Shown here: piece after piece, positions 23,121-30,507 of the stretch
Layout of the letters: each line of letters begins with the position of its first letter
Position numbering within the stretch: the stretch's first letter is position 1
NCBI GenBank assembly: GCA_964639955.1
Contig: CAZXGJ010000047.1
Coordinates: forward strand, 1-30,507
DNA from: IGN2 sp964639955
Lineage (GTDB): Bacteria; Bacteroidota; Ignavibacteria; Ignavibacteriales; Ignavibacteriaceae
Length of the DNA stretch: 30,507 nucleotides
Direction: 5' to 3'
Program-made: the position numbers and the translations under genes
Notes under the pieces: generated by a model
The model's database searches: none
Told to the model about the DNA's origin: nothing
The model's input: the letters and a program-made list of their open reading frames with translations, nothing else

Positions 23121-25772
23121 TTGAATAGAGTTTTCTCTTTGAAGCAATTTCATAAAAATATATACCCGGAGCTTATACTGTTTCTGTTATTATTCACCGG
23201 AATTCATTTGCCTCAGGATTCAGGCCATGAAAATTCTGATGATCACAAAATCGTTATTGCCGGAGACTACCAGGCGAACGGCTTCAGCCGTTTTTTTACC
23301 GGCGATCATTGGAGAAAACTCTGGACAATACCGATAAAAGTTCCGGTTCTTAATTTAGACACTTATGCCGGCGGGTTAACACCGGTTGAAAAGGGTGGAG
23401 GACTGCAGACAAGATCTATAAAGTTCAGAGGTGGAGATGGAAAAGAGTATAAGTTTCGCTCGATCAACAAAGATGTGAGCAGAAGTCTTCCTCCCGATTT
23501 TGAAGGTTCTGTAATTGATGATGCAATGCAGGATCAGATAAGTGTGCTTCTGCCCGGCTCTTCTGTTATCGTTTCTCCGTTAATGGATGCTGCAAAAATT
23601 CTGAATTCAAAACCTACTATCTGCCTGATGCCTGATGATGAAAAATTGGGATCGTTCAGAGAAGAATTTGCTGAAGTTTTAGGAACGCTGGAGGAAGATC
23701 CGGAAGAATATGAGTATACAGAACTGAATTTTGCAGGTGCTGATAAAATTGTAAATACTTATAAGCTGTTCGAAAAACTTCAGAAAGATAATGATGAAGC
23801 AGTTGATGCTGTTGAATTTCTTAAAGCAAGACTGATTGATATTTTAATAGGCGACCGGGACAGGCATGCAGGTCAGTGGGATTGGGCTGGATATAAAATC
23901 GGGAAAAAGCGCATTTGGAAACCAATTCCTAAAGACAGAGATTTTGCATTCCCACTCTACGATGGGCTTTTCCCCAGAATAATGACATTGGCGATAACAT
24001 CAATGGTCCATTTTGATTACGATATGCCCTCGATGTTGGATATGACGTGGGAAGGACGGCATCTCGATAGAAGAATTCTCGCTTCAATTGATAAACGTGC
24101 CTGGGATTCAATTGCTTTTTTTATGCAGGAAAAAATAAAAGATAAAGTAATTGAAAATGCAGTTAAGCAGATGCCCGAAGAATATTTTCAATTAGCGGGT
24201 GAAGAATTAAGTGAGAAATTGAAATCCAGGCGCGACCAGTTAAAACACGCATCCGATGAATTCTATAATTGGATATCGAAATATGTAGATGTCTGGTGCA
24301 GCGACAAAGATGAAATTGCCGAAATAAGCAGAGTTAACAATATTTTTACGGAAGTTTCAATTTATAAAAAAGACAAACAAACCGGCGAAAAAAAAGATGA
24401 AAGAATCTATTATCGTCTTTTAAAAAATGCTGTTACTGATGAAGTCCGTATTCACCTGCTTGGTGGAGATGATCTTGGAATTGTTACCGGGGAAGTTGAT
24501 GATGGAATAAGAGTGATAATTGAAGGCGGTGAAGGAAAAGACGAATTGTACGATTATTCAAAAGTAAGAGGATATTTTCTTGGTATAACTCCTTTCCCAT
24601 CCGAAAAAACAAAAACAGAAATTTACGATTCCGGCAATAAGACAATTTTTATTGAGGCGAAAGGAACTTACATAAACAGGGATGAATACGAAATTCCTGA
24701 AGACCCGCAGGAAAGATATGAACCGAAAACTGAGGACAGGTATCATGATTATGGTGTGCTCGTTCCGTTTGAATACAATACTGATGATGGCTTAATCCTT
24801 GGCATTGGTGGAAGAATTAATTATTACGATTTCCGGCAGAAGCCGTATGCGCACAAGTTTGATTTAACCGGTTCTTATGCAACAGTTTCTCAAAGGGCAG
24901 AATTTGAATTTCACAGCGACTTCAACGATATGATTGGTGGAATGAACGTCAAAATTCCGGCTAAGTTTACCGGTCTCGAAATAACCCGTTTTTACGGATT
25001 CGGAAATGAAACTGTTAGAGACGACAGCTTGCTGGAAGAAAATTATTACAATGTTAATCAGCAGTATTTCAATGCAGGTTTTTATTTAAAAATTCCCGTT
25101 AGTAAATATTTTAGTTTACATACAGGTGTTTTACTTGAATTTATTTCAGTATTAAAACAGGAAGCCCGGCTCGTTAACGAACTTCAACCTTATGGTTTAG
25201 GTTATCACGACTTCTTCGCACTTTCAACTTCACTGCAATTTGATAACCGTGATGATACTGAAATGCCGTTCAAAGGTTATTTTTTAGATCTCGGTGCCGA
25301 TGTATATCCTGAAACATTCAGCAATAAAAATTTCTTTGGAAAACTTACACTTGATGGACGGACATATTTTTCCTCCAACTATCTTACAGATTTTACCATT
25401 GCAGTGAGAGGTTACAGTGAAATTGCCTGGGGCGAATACCCATTTTATAAAGGCGCTTCCATAGGAGGTAAAAACACCCTGCGTGGTTTTCCGAGGGACA
25501 GGTTTATTGGTGACTTAGCTTTAATGGGCTCTGCTGAATTAAGATATTACCTTGCTAAAGTATTTTTCCTTGTGCCATTTAGACTTGGTATGAGCTTATT
25601 TACCGATACAGGCAGAGTATTTTTTCAAGGTGAGTCCTCGGATAAATGGCATACTTCTTTCGGCGGAGGCTTCTGGTTCAGCATTTATGAGAGAACTGTA
25701 AATTTTTCGCTTAACTTTGCAAAATCTCCAGAGACTTTCAGGTTTTATATTAACTTTGGTCAGATGTTTTAA
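23121..25772 (+). CDS. Secreted kinase-like domain fused to Omp85-type beta-barrel (paralog 1)
   Basis: 883 residues from TTG 23121 (TTG 23139 also possible; no good ribosome-binding site). A hydrophobic export segment (~15-30) comes first. A kinase-like domain follows: a G-G-G-L-Q-T-R-S-I-K-F-R and Y-K-F-R-S-I-N-K-D strand pair (~92-118), then the catalytic-loop-like G-D245-R-D-R-H-A-G-Q-W253, then I-P-K-D272-R-D-F-A-F as a possible metal-binding segment. This D-R-H-x-x-Q/N pattern recalls HipA, PI3/4-kinase and FAM20-like atypical kinases; the resemblance is motif-level only. Residues ~545-883 read as an outer-membrane barrel with the surface-antigen signature G-G-K-N-T-L-R-G-F (782-790), D-T-G-R-V-F and a terminal Phe for BAM. 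It starts a cluster with a lipoprotein, a phosphoesterase and a paralog. Confidence 0.82.
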   Translation: MNRVFSLKQFHKNIYPELILFLLLFTGIHLPQDSGHENSDDHKIVIAGDYQANGFSRFFTGDHWRKLWTIPIKVPVLNLDTYAGGLTPVEKGGGLQTRSIKFRGGDGKEYKFRSINKDVSRSLPPDFEGSVIDDAMQDQISVLLPGSSVIVSPLMDAAKILNSKPTICLMPDDEKLGSFREEFAEVLGTLEEDPEEYEYTELNFAGADKIVNTYKLFEKLQKDNDEAVDAVEFLKARLIDILIGDRDRHAGQWDWAGYKIGKKRIWKPIPKDRDFAFPLYDGLFPRIMTLAITSMVHFDYDMPSMLDMTWEGRHLDRRILASIDKRAWDSIAFFMQEKIKDKVIENAVKQMPEEYFQLAGEELSEKLKSRRDQLKHASDEFYNWISKYVDVWCSDKDEIAEISRVNNIFTEVSIYKKDKQTGEKKDERIYYRLLKNAVTDEVRIHLLGGDDLGIVTGEVDDGIRVIIEGGEGKDELYDYSKVRGYFLGITPFPSEKTKTEIYDSGNKTIFIEAKGTYINRDEYEIPEDPQERYEPKTEDRYHDYGVLVPFEYNTDDGLILGIGGRINYYDFRQKPYAHKFDLTGSYATVSQRAEFEFHSDFNDMIGGMNVKIPAKFTGLEITRFYGFGNETVRDDSLLEENYYNVNQQYFNAGFYLKIPVSKYFSLHTGVLLEFISVLKQEARLVNELQPYGLGYHDFFALSTSLQFDNRDDTEMPFKGYFLDLGADVYPETFSNKNFFGKLTLDGRTYFSSNYLTDFTIAVRGYSEIAWGEYPFYKGASIGGKNTLRGFPRDRFIGDLALMGSAELRYYLAKVFFLVPFRLGMSLFTDTGRVFFQGESSDKWHTSFGGGFWFSIYERTVNFSLNFAKSPETFRFYINFGQMF

Positions 25773-25805
25773 CTAATCTTTTATGAAGAGTTCAGAAAAT
25801 TAATT

Positions 25806-26651
25806 ATGAAAATTTCATTCCTATTTTTATTGATCATTGCTGCATTGGGTTGTGATAAAACATCAAAAAAGAACGAATCCTTGCCAAGAGGATATTTTTT
25901 TAGCAGTGAAGAAAACAGAGTGGTTAGTCTTCCGGAAAATCTTAACGAGGTTTCAGGGCTTGCCTTTCTTGAAGATAATTTTCTTTTGGCGCACGATGAT
26001 GAGTTGGGAAAAGTTTACAAAATTGGTCTTACTGACGGAAAAATACTGGAAGAGTATTCAATTAGTGAAAAAGAAATAGAAAAAGATTTTGAAGGTATAG
26101 CTGTTGTCCGGGATTCAGTTTATATGGTTACGAGCAGCGGTGAACTTTATAAATTTTCATTAACAAATCAAAATACAGAAATTGGATTCGAAAAAATTAA
26201 AAGCACATTAACATCAAAAAACAATGTAGAAGGGCTTTGCTACGATGAAAAAACAAATTCACTACTGCTGGCTTGCAAAGATGACCCGGGAAAGAACTAT
26301 GGCAAACACAGGGCGGTTTATCAGTTTATATTAAGTCAGATGAAATTGGTTGAAGAGCCTTTTTTATTAATTTCACTTAAGATATTGAAAGAGGAATTTA
26401 GCATTGAAGATTTTTCTCCTTCGGGGATCGAGGTCAATCCCGTTTCCGGAAATTATTTTATAATCTCAGCAAACCCTGAAATTATTCTTGAAGCAGACAG
26501 GGAAGGAAATCTGATTGGGGCTGTAAAACTAAATGATAAAAATCATAATCAGCCCGAGGGGATAACATTCCTCAAAGATGGAACACTTGTTCTGGCTGAT
26601 GAATCGAATGGAAAAAAAGCTAAGTTGACAATTATATCATTAGATAATTAA
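25806..26651 (+). CDS. SdiA-regulated-type beta-propeller lipoprotein
   Basis: 281 residues. The N-terminal lipoprotein signal has the lipobox A-L-G-C16. The remainder fits the SdiA-regulated (YjiK-like) propeller family: N-L-N-E-V-S-G-L-A-F, L-L-A-H-D-D-E-L-G-K-V, D-F-E-G-I-A-V-V, N-N-V-E-G-L-C-Y-D, F-S-P-S-G-I-E-V-N-P and Q-P-E-G-I-T-F-L. These repeated E-G-I/S-G-I blades resemble phytase/esterase-like and phosphoesterase-linked propellers. It lies 33 bp after the kinase-barrel gene and 15 bp before the phosphoesterase, so an operon is likely. A role in binding the substrate or linking the partners at the membrane is inference. Confidence 0.85.
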   Translation: MKISFLFLLIIAALGCDKTSKKNESLPRGYFFSSEENRVVSLPENLNEVSGLAFLEDNFLLAHDDELGKVYKIGLTDGKILEEYSISEKEIEKDFEGIAVVRDSVYMVTSSGELYKFSLTNQNTEIGFEKIKSTLTSKNNVEGLCYDEKTNSLLLACKDDPGKNYGKHRAVYQFILSQMKLVEEPFLLISLKILKEEFSIEDFSPSGIEVNPVSGNYFIISANPEIILEADREGNLIGAVKLNDKNHNQPEGITFLKDGTLVLADESNGKKAKLTIISLDN

Positions 26652-26666
26652 TCCCGCTTATCAATT

Positions 26667-27839
26667 ATGAAATTTTTTCCGCCTAAGTTTTTTGTTTTTC
26701 AGTGCCTGATACTTTTTTGTTCTTCGATTCTTTCTTATCCTGTAAATTCGGATTCATTGGGCAATCGGGGCAGTTTAGAAAATATTTTGTACAGGATAAT
26801 TCTGATTGGTGATGCAGGAGATCCGTCGATCAGCGGCGAGCCGGTATTAATTGCACTTGAAAATAAAGCTTCGGAATTACCCGGGCAAACACTCGTTATT
26901 TTTCTTGGAGATAATATTTATTCAAATGGTATGCCTGCTGAAAACGAACCTAAACGTAAAGAATACGAGCGAAAAATTGATCAGCAGATTTCAGTTTTAA
27001 CAAATACAGGCGCAAATGGAATCTTCATCCCCGGTAATCACGATTGGAAGCAAGGGAACGATGGCGGCTGGCAGAGAATTCTTAATCAACAAAATTACAT
27101 TTTGAGTTATGGCTCCGATAAAATTTCCTTTTATCCACCGGATGCTTGTCCGGGACCAGTTGTAAAAGATTTGAGCAGCGGCATTAGAATCATTTTTCTC
27201 GATACTCAGTGGTGGTTGCAGGAAGAAGGAACAAGACCTGAAGCAGAAGACAGCATTTGTCAGTTTTGCACTGAGGATGAGGTAATAACAGCATTGGACA
27301 GTATCTTGAATACCTCCCGGGAAAAATCTGTGGTAATTGCTGCACATCATCCGTTGAGCACTCATGGTCCGCACGGTGGTTATTTTGGCTGGAAAGATCA
27401 CATATTTCCATTTCGTCATCTTAGCGAATATTTATGGCTGCCTTTGCCAATTATCGGCTCGCTCTATCCGCTTGTGAGAGGCAGCGGTATATCAGAGCAG
27501 GATTTAGGCAGCAGGGAGTATCAGCATTTAATATCAAAGCTGGAATCTGTAATATCAAAATACTCCGGGATTGTTTTTGCTTCGGGACATGAGCACGCAC
27601 TCCAAATACTTAATGGAAAAAATAATAATACTTATATCGTAAGCGGTGCGGGAATTTGGGGTCATGTTGAAGAATCTTTGGGTGAGGGAGACGATACAAT
27701 CTTTGCAGCTAAGCACGAGGGTTTTTTTCAACTTGATTATTTTGAAGATGGCAGTGTGACTCTATCTGCGGTTAAGGTATTAAATGAATCAGGTGAATTG
27801 GCAATCGTTTTTTTAATGCAGTTAGATGATGGATTTTAA
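26667..27839 (+). CDS. Secreted calcineurin-like phosphoesterase
   Basis: 390 residues with a hydrophobic N-terminal signal (~8-24). The di-metal motifs are I-G-D49-A-G-D, F-L-G-D82-N-I-Y, P-G-N-H125-D-W, A-A-H-H-P-L-S-T-H-G and S-G-H-E-H-A. The G-D-N-x-Y and G-N-H-D-W forms are those of the purple acid phosphatase-like branch of calcineurin-like enzymes. It should act in the periplasm or at the cell surface on a phosphoester; the substrate is unknown. A short Cys-bearing insert (C-Q-F-C, ~203-206) is unusual. Its place between two kinase-like barrel proteins suggests it reverses or balances their reaction. It follows the lipoprotein by 15 bp. Confidence 0.9.
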   Translation: MKFFPPKFFVFQCLILFCSSILSYPVNSDSLGNRGSLENILYRIILIGDAGDPSISGEPVLIALENKASELPGQTLVIFLGDNIYSNGMPAENEPKRKEYERKIDQQISVLTNTGANGIFIPGNHDWKQGNDGGWQRILNQQNYILSYGSDKISFYPPDACPGPVVKDLSSGIRIIFLDTQWWLQEEGTRPEAEDSICQFCTEDEVITALDSILNTSREKSVVIAAHHPLSTHGPHGGYFGWKDHIFPFRHLSEYLWLPLPIIGSLYPLVRGSGISEQDLGSREYQHLISKLESVISKYSGIVFASGHEHALQILNGKNNNTYIVSGAGIWGHVEESLGEGDDTIFAAKHEGFFQLDYFEDGSVTLSAVKVLNESGELAIVFLMQLDDGF

Positions 27840-27864
27840 TTTTTTATTTCATATTTTCGGCCCC

Positions 27865-27873
27865 GGAGGAGGT
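27865..27873 (+). promoter_or_regulatory. Unusually strong Shine-Dalgarno sequence
   Basis: GGAGGAGGT lies 5 bp before ATG 27879, almost the full anti-Shine-Dalgarno complement. Most genes here have weak sites, and the paralog at 23121 has none visible. It fixes the start of the second kinase-barrel gene and suggests it is made in larger amounts than the first. Confidence 0.8.
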
Positions 27874-27878
27874 AATTT

Positions 27879-30494
27879 ATGAAACAAATTTTCAAATCTC
27901 TGCTAATAGTTTTAGCTGTAATATTCTGTTTATTCCCGCAGAAGGATTACAAAAAAGAATTCGTTACGATAATTCCCGGCGAACGATATGCTGCAAGCGG
28001 ATTTTATGAATTCTGGTTCGGTGAGCATTGGAGAGATGTGTGGACAACTCCAATCAGGGTCGAAGTGCTCGATTTAAAAAATTTTGCCGGCGGGTTAATC
28101 CCGGTGAAAAAGGGTGGAGGTCTGCAGACAAAATCACTTCGTTTTAAAGGTAGTAATGGAAAAATCTGGAAGTTTCGGTCTCTCGATAAAGACCCCGCCA
28201 AAGTATTACCGCTTGAACTGCAGGAAACAGTGGCAGAAGAAATAATCCAGGATCAAATCAGCTCGTCAAATCCTATGGCACCGTTAGTCGTTGATCCATT
28301 AATCGAAGCAGTTGGTACTCTGCACGCAGAACCAATCCTTGTTTACCTGCCCGATGATGATTTGCTTGGAGAATTTAAAGATGAATTCGGGGGAATGCTT
28401 GGTATAATTGAAGAACATCCCGATGTATCGGGCGAAGAAACCGATCCCGGATTCGAGAATGCGCTCGATGTGAAAGGTACCTACAAGCTTCTTGATCAGC
28501 TGGAGAAAAAGAGAAAACAAAAAATTGATTCGGAAGAATACCTGAAGGCACGGCTGATGGATATTTTTCTCGGCGACTGGGACAGGCACATGGATCAATG
28601 GCGCTGGGCTAAATATGAAGAAGCAGACGGTAAAGTCTGGTATCCCATTCCAAGGGACCGCGACCAGGCATTTGCAAAGTATGATGGAGTTTTTCCTTTC
28701 ATTGCTGCTTACCTTACTCCGCAGCTAAATCATTTCGGGTATGACTACACCCAGATTGAAGATTTAACATGGAACGGACGATTTTTGGATAGAAGAATTC
28801 TGACAGAATTAGACAAAACTTCCTGGGATTCTGTTACCGCTTTTGTTCAGAACAAGATGACGGATAACGTTATTGAATATGCGGTAACAAAACTTCCGCC
28901 AGAGGTTTATGAAATCTGTGCAGCCGAACTGATTGAGAAGTTAAAATCTCGAAGGGACAAATTAACTGAAGCTTCCAATGAATTTTATAACCTCATTAAT
29001 AAATATTCAGATGTGTTTTGCAGTGCCGAAGATGATTTTGTGGAAGTAAACAGGATTGGGGACGATTCAACTCAAGTAATCATTTATAAAAGAGATAAAA
29101 ATTCAGGGAGTAAAGAGGGTAAACCGTTATTCGATAAAGTTTTTGATAATGAACTTTCAGTTGATATCAGAATTTATTTAAATGATGGTGACGATAAAGC
29201 GATTGTAAGAGGTGTATGCAGCGACGGACCCATTGTGAGAATTATTGGCGGCAAAGGCAAAGATGAATTTGTGGATTCTTCAATCGTTCACGGATATTTT
29301 TTGACCGTTACTCCTTTCCCGTCGGCACAAACTAAAACTTACTTTTACGACGATGGTAAAAAAACTGAAGTGCTTGATGGACCGGGAACAGTATACGATG
29401 ATAGAAAATGGCCCGAACCGGAAAATGATTTTGAAAAATTTGAACCGCAGCTTATAGATCGCGGACACAACTGGCTTCCCGTTCCGATTCTCGGATTTGA
29501 TTCAGATTACGGGTTTACCATCGGCGGCGGGCTTGCTCTGCATAAGTATAATTTCAGAGCAGTACCGAAAGAATATATGCAGAAGGTTACAATAAGTTAT
29601 TCAACGCTGTTTGGCAGTATTGATGCAGCTTACGAAGCTGATTTCTATTCTATTATTAATAAAGGAAAGCTTAACCTGCTTATTGCTTTTTCCGAACAGT
29701 TTGTAAGCCGATATTTTGGTTACGGAAATAAAACGAGCTTCAACAGCGAACTTGAAAAAAATAATTTTTATCATGTCAATCAGCAATTACTTACCATTTT
29801 CCCTTCATTCGATTATAATTTTTCTGAAATGCTCACAGCAAGGCTCGGAGTTTCTTTTATTCAGACGAAAACAAAGCTCACAAATGATTCTTTGTTGAAT
29901 AATTTCAAGTACGGCGATTACGGGCTTGGAAAACTTAATCCTTTAGGGATTCATGCTGCACTTGAGCTTGAAGGAAGAGAGAATCCGGATTTCCCGTTGA
30001 ATGGCTACTATTTGAAATTAAGCGGTTCTGTGTTTCCACCTGTTGATAATATCCCGGAGATATTTTACCGCGCTGGTTTCGATATAAGAAGCTACTTTTT
30101 ACTTTTTTCGGCAGTCACATTTACATTCAGAGCAGGCGGCAATAAAGTGTGGGGCAAGTATCCTTTTTTTGCAGGGGCTACTTTAGGAGGAAAAGATAAT
30201 CTCAGGGGTTACAACGATAAAAGATTTTCAGGAGATGCAGCACTTTTTGTTCAGGCGGAATTAAGATTGCTAGTCACCGAATTAAAATTGATTCTGAAGA
30301 GTAAATTCGGAATAAATCTTTTTATTGAATCAGGAAGAGTTTTTGCTGATAGTGAAGAATCCGATAAATGGCATCCCTCTTACGGCTGCGGAATCTGGTT
30401 TTCATATTTTAATTCTGAAATAATTCCATCGGCATATGTTGCTTTTTCGCCCGACAGAACAACTTTCGCTTTTGGATTGGGGATGGGTTTTTAA
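27879..30494 (+). CDS. Secreted kinase-like domain fused to Omp85-type beta-barrel (paralog 2)
   Basis: 871 residues, same architecture and length as the protein at 23121-25772. It has a signal peptide (~5-20, L-L-I-V-L-A-V-I-F-C-L-F-P), G-G-G-L-Q-T-K-S-L-R-F-K and W-K-F-R-S-L-D-K-D (~79-105), and a catalytic-loop-like G-D233-W-D-R-H-M-D-Q-W241. I-P-R-D260-R-D-Q-A-F follows, then a shared W-x-G-R-F/H-L-D-R-R-I-L segment. The C-terminal barrel has G-G-K-D-N-L-R-G-Y and ends in Phe. The N-terminal half is clearly conserved between the two; the barrel keeps its motifs but varies more. The -F-A-F of paralog 1 is -Q-A-F here, so a classical DFG is absent in both. The start is fixed by a very strong ribosome-binding site. 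The gene is complete, ending 13 bp before the window edge. Confidence 0.82.
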   Translation: MKQIFKSLLIVLAVIFCLFPQKDYKKEFVTIIPGERYAASGFYEFWFGEHWRDVWTTPIRVEVLDLKNFAGGLIPVKKGGGLQTKSLRFKGSNGKIWKFRSLDKDPAKVLPLELQETVAEEIIQDQISSSNPMAPLVVDPLIEAVGTLHAEPILVYLPDDDLLGEFKDEFGGMLGIIEEHPDVSGEETDPGFENALDVKGTYKLLDQLEKKRKQKIDSEEYLKARLMDIFLGDWDRHMDQWRWAKYEEADGKVWYPIPRDRDQAFAKYDGVFPFIAAYLTPQLNHFGYDYTQIEDLTWNGRFLDRRILTELDKTSWDSVTAFVQNKMTDNVIEYAVTKLPPEVYEICAAELIEKLKSRRDKLTEASNEFYNLINKYSDVFCSAEDDFVEVNRIGDDSTQVIIYKRDKNSGSKEGKPLFDKVFDNELSVDIRIYLNDGDDKAIVRGVCSDGPIVRIIGGKGKDEFVDSSIVHGYFLTVTPFPSAQTKTYFYDDGKKTEVLDGPGTVYDDRKWPEPENDFEKFEPQLIDRGHNWLPVPILGFDSDYGFTIGGGLALHKYNFRAVPKEYMQKVTISYSTLFGSIDAAYEADFYSIINKGKLNLLIAFSEQFVSRYFGYGNKTSFNSELEKNNFYHVNQQLLTIFPSFDYNFSEMLTARLGVSFIQTKTKLTNDSLLNNFKYGDYGLGKLNPLGIHAALELEGRENPDFPLNGYYLKLSGSVFPPVDNIPEIFYRAGFDIRSYFLLFSAVTFTFRAGGNKVWGKYPFFAGATLGGKDNLRGYNDKRFSGDAALFVQAELRLLVTELKLILKSKFGINLFIESGRVFADSEESDKWHPSYGCGIWFSYFNSEIIPSAYVAFSPDRTTFAFGLGMGF

Positions 30495-30507
30495 TATTTC
30501 TTAGATT

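Noticed and set aside
26997..27419. 140-residue minus-strand ORF inside the phosphoesterase gene
   Set aside because: Antisense shadow; the plus-strand frame carries all catalytic motifs.

Overview
The window looks like the chromosome of an AT-rich member of the Bacteroidota/Chlorobiota/Ignavibacteriota group, and Ignavibacteria is my best guess. The signs are a bacillithiol pathway gene (bshC), a Bacteroidota-type promoter (TTG / TAnnTTTG) in front of a tRNA gene, outer-membrane proteins that end in Phe, a DUF6600 secreted protein and mostly weak Shine-Dalgarno sequences. This placement is inference; no rRNA or other marker is present.

Layout. 1-900: a disturbed region with an intact tRNA-Ser(GGA), a small GIY-YIG nuclease gene directly downstream of it, and two decayed tRNA-Ser copies that carry short hairpin insertions in the T loop and D loop. 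A 100-N assembly gap lies inside this tandem array. 967-2140: an orphan ParA-type ATPase, a tRNA-Ser(CGA) and a small membrane-anchored ORF. 2309-6259: a terminator and a MATE transporter, converging on a minus-strand pair (an eIF-2B-like protein and a DEDDh exonuclease/GIY-YIG UvrC-like fusion). 6384-11138: a plus-strand housekeeping run of ymdB-like, folD, deoC, HicB-like, trmH and aroA. bshC converges on aroA with a short overlap. 12909-16066: a three-gene cassette of radical SAM/SPASM protein, UPF0104 flippase-like membrane protein and GT2 glycosyltransferase. 16216-20962: a DUF6600 protein, a queuosine-precursor transporter and a malic enzyme/phosphotransacetylase fusion (maeB) with a structured leader. 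21131-23059: a class III cyclase/TolB-like/TPR protein.

The last 7.4 kb (23121-30494) is the most unusual part. It is a tight plus-strand cluster encoding two paralogous ~880-residue proteins that join a secreted kinase-like domain (D-R-H-x-x-Q-W catalytic-loop-like motif, then a D-R-D motif) to an Omp85/surface-antigen-type beta-barrel. Between them lie a beta-propeller lipoprotein of the SdiA-regulated family and a secreted calcineurin-like phosphoesterase. I propose a cell-envelope phosphotransfer system: kinase-like domains anchored by their own barrels, a partner phosphatase and a propeller lipoprotein. That is inference from domain architecture and gene order.

The second candidate for something undescribed is the tRNA-Ser/GIY-YIG tandem array at the left end. 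It looks like a minimal mobile or self-amplifying unit built on a tRNA gene. No CRISPR array, prophage or classical insertion sequence was seen.
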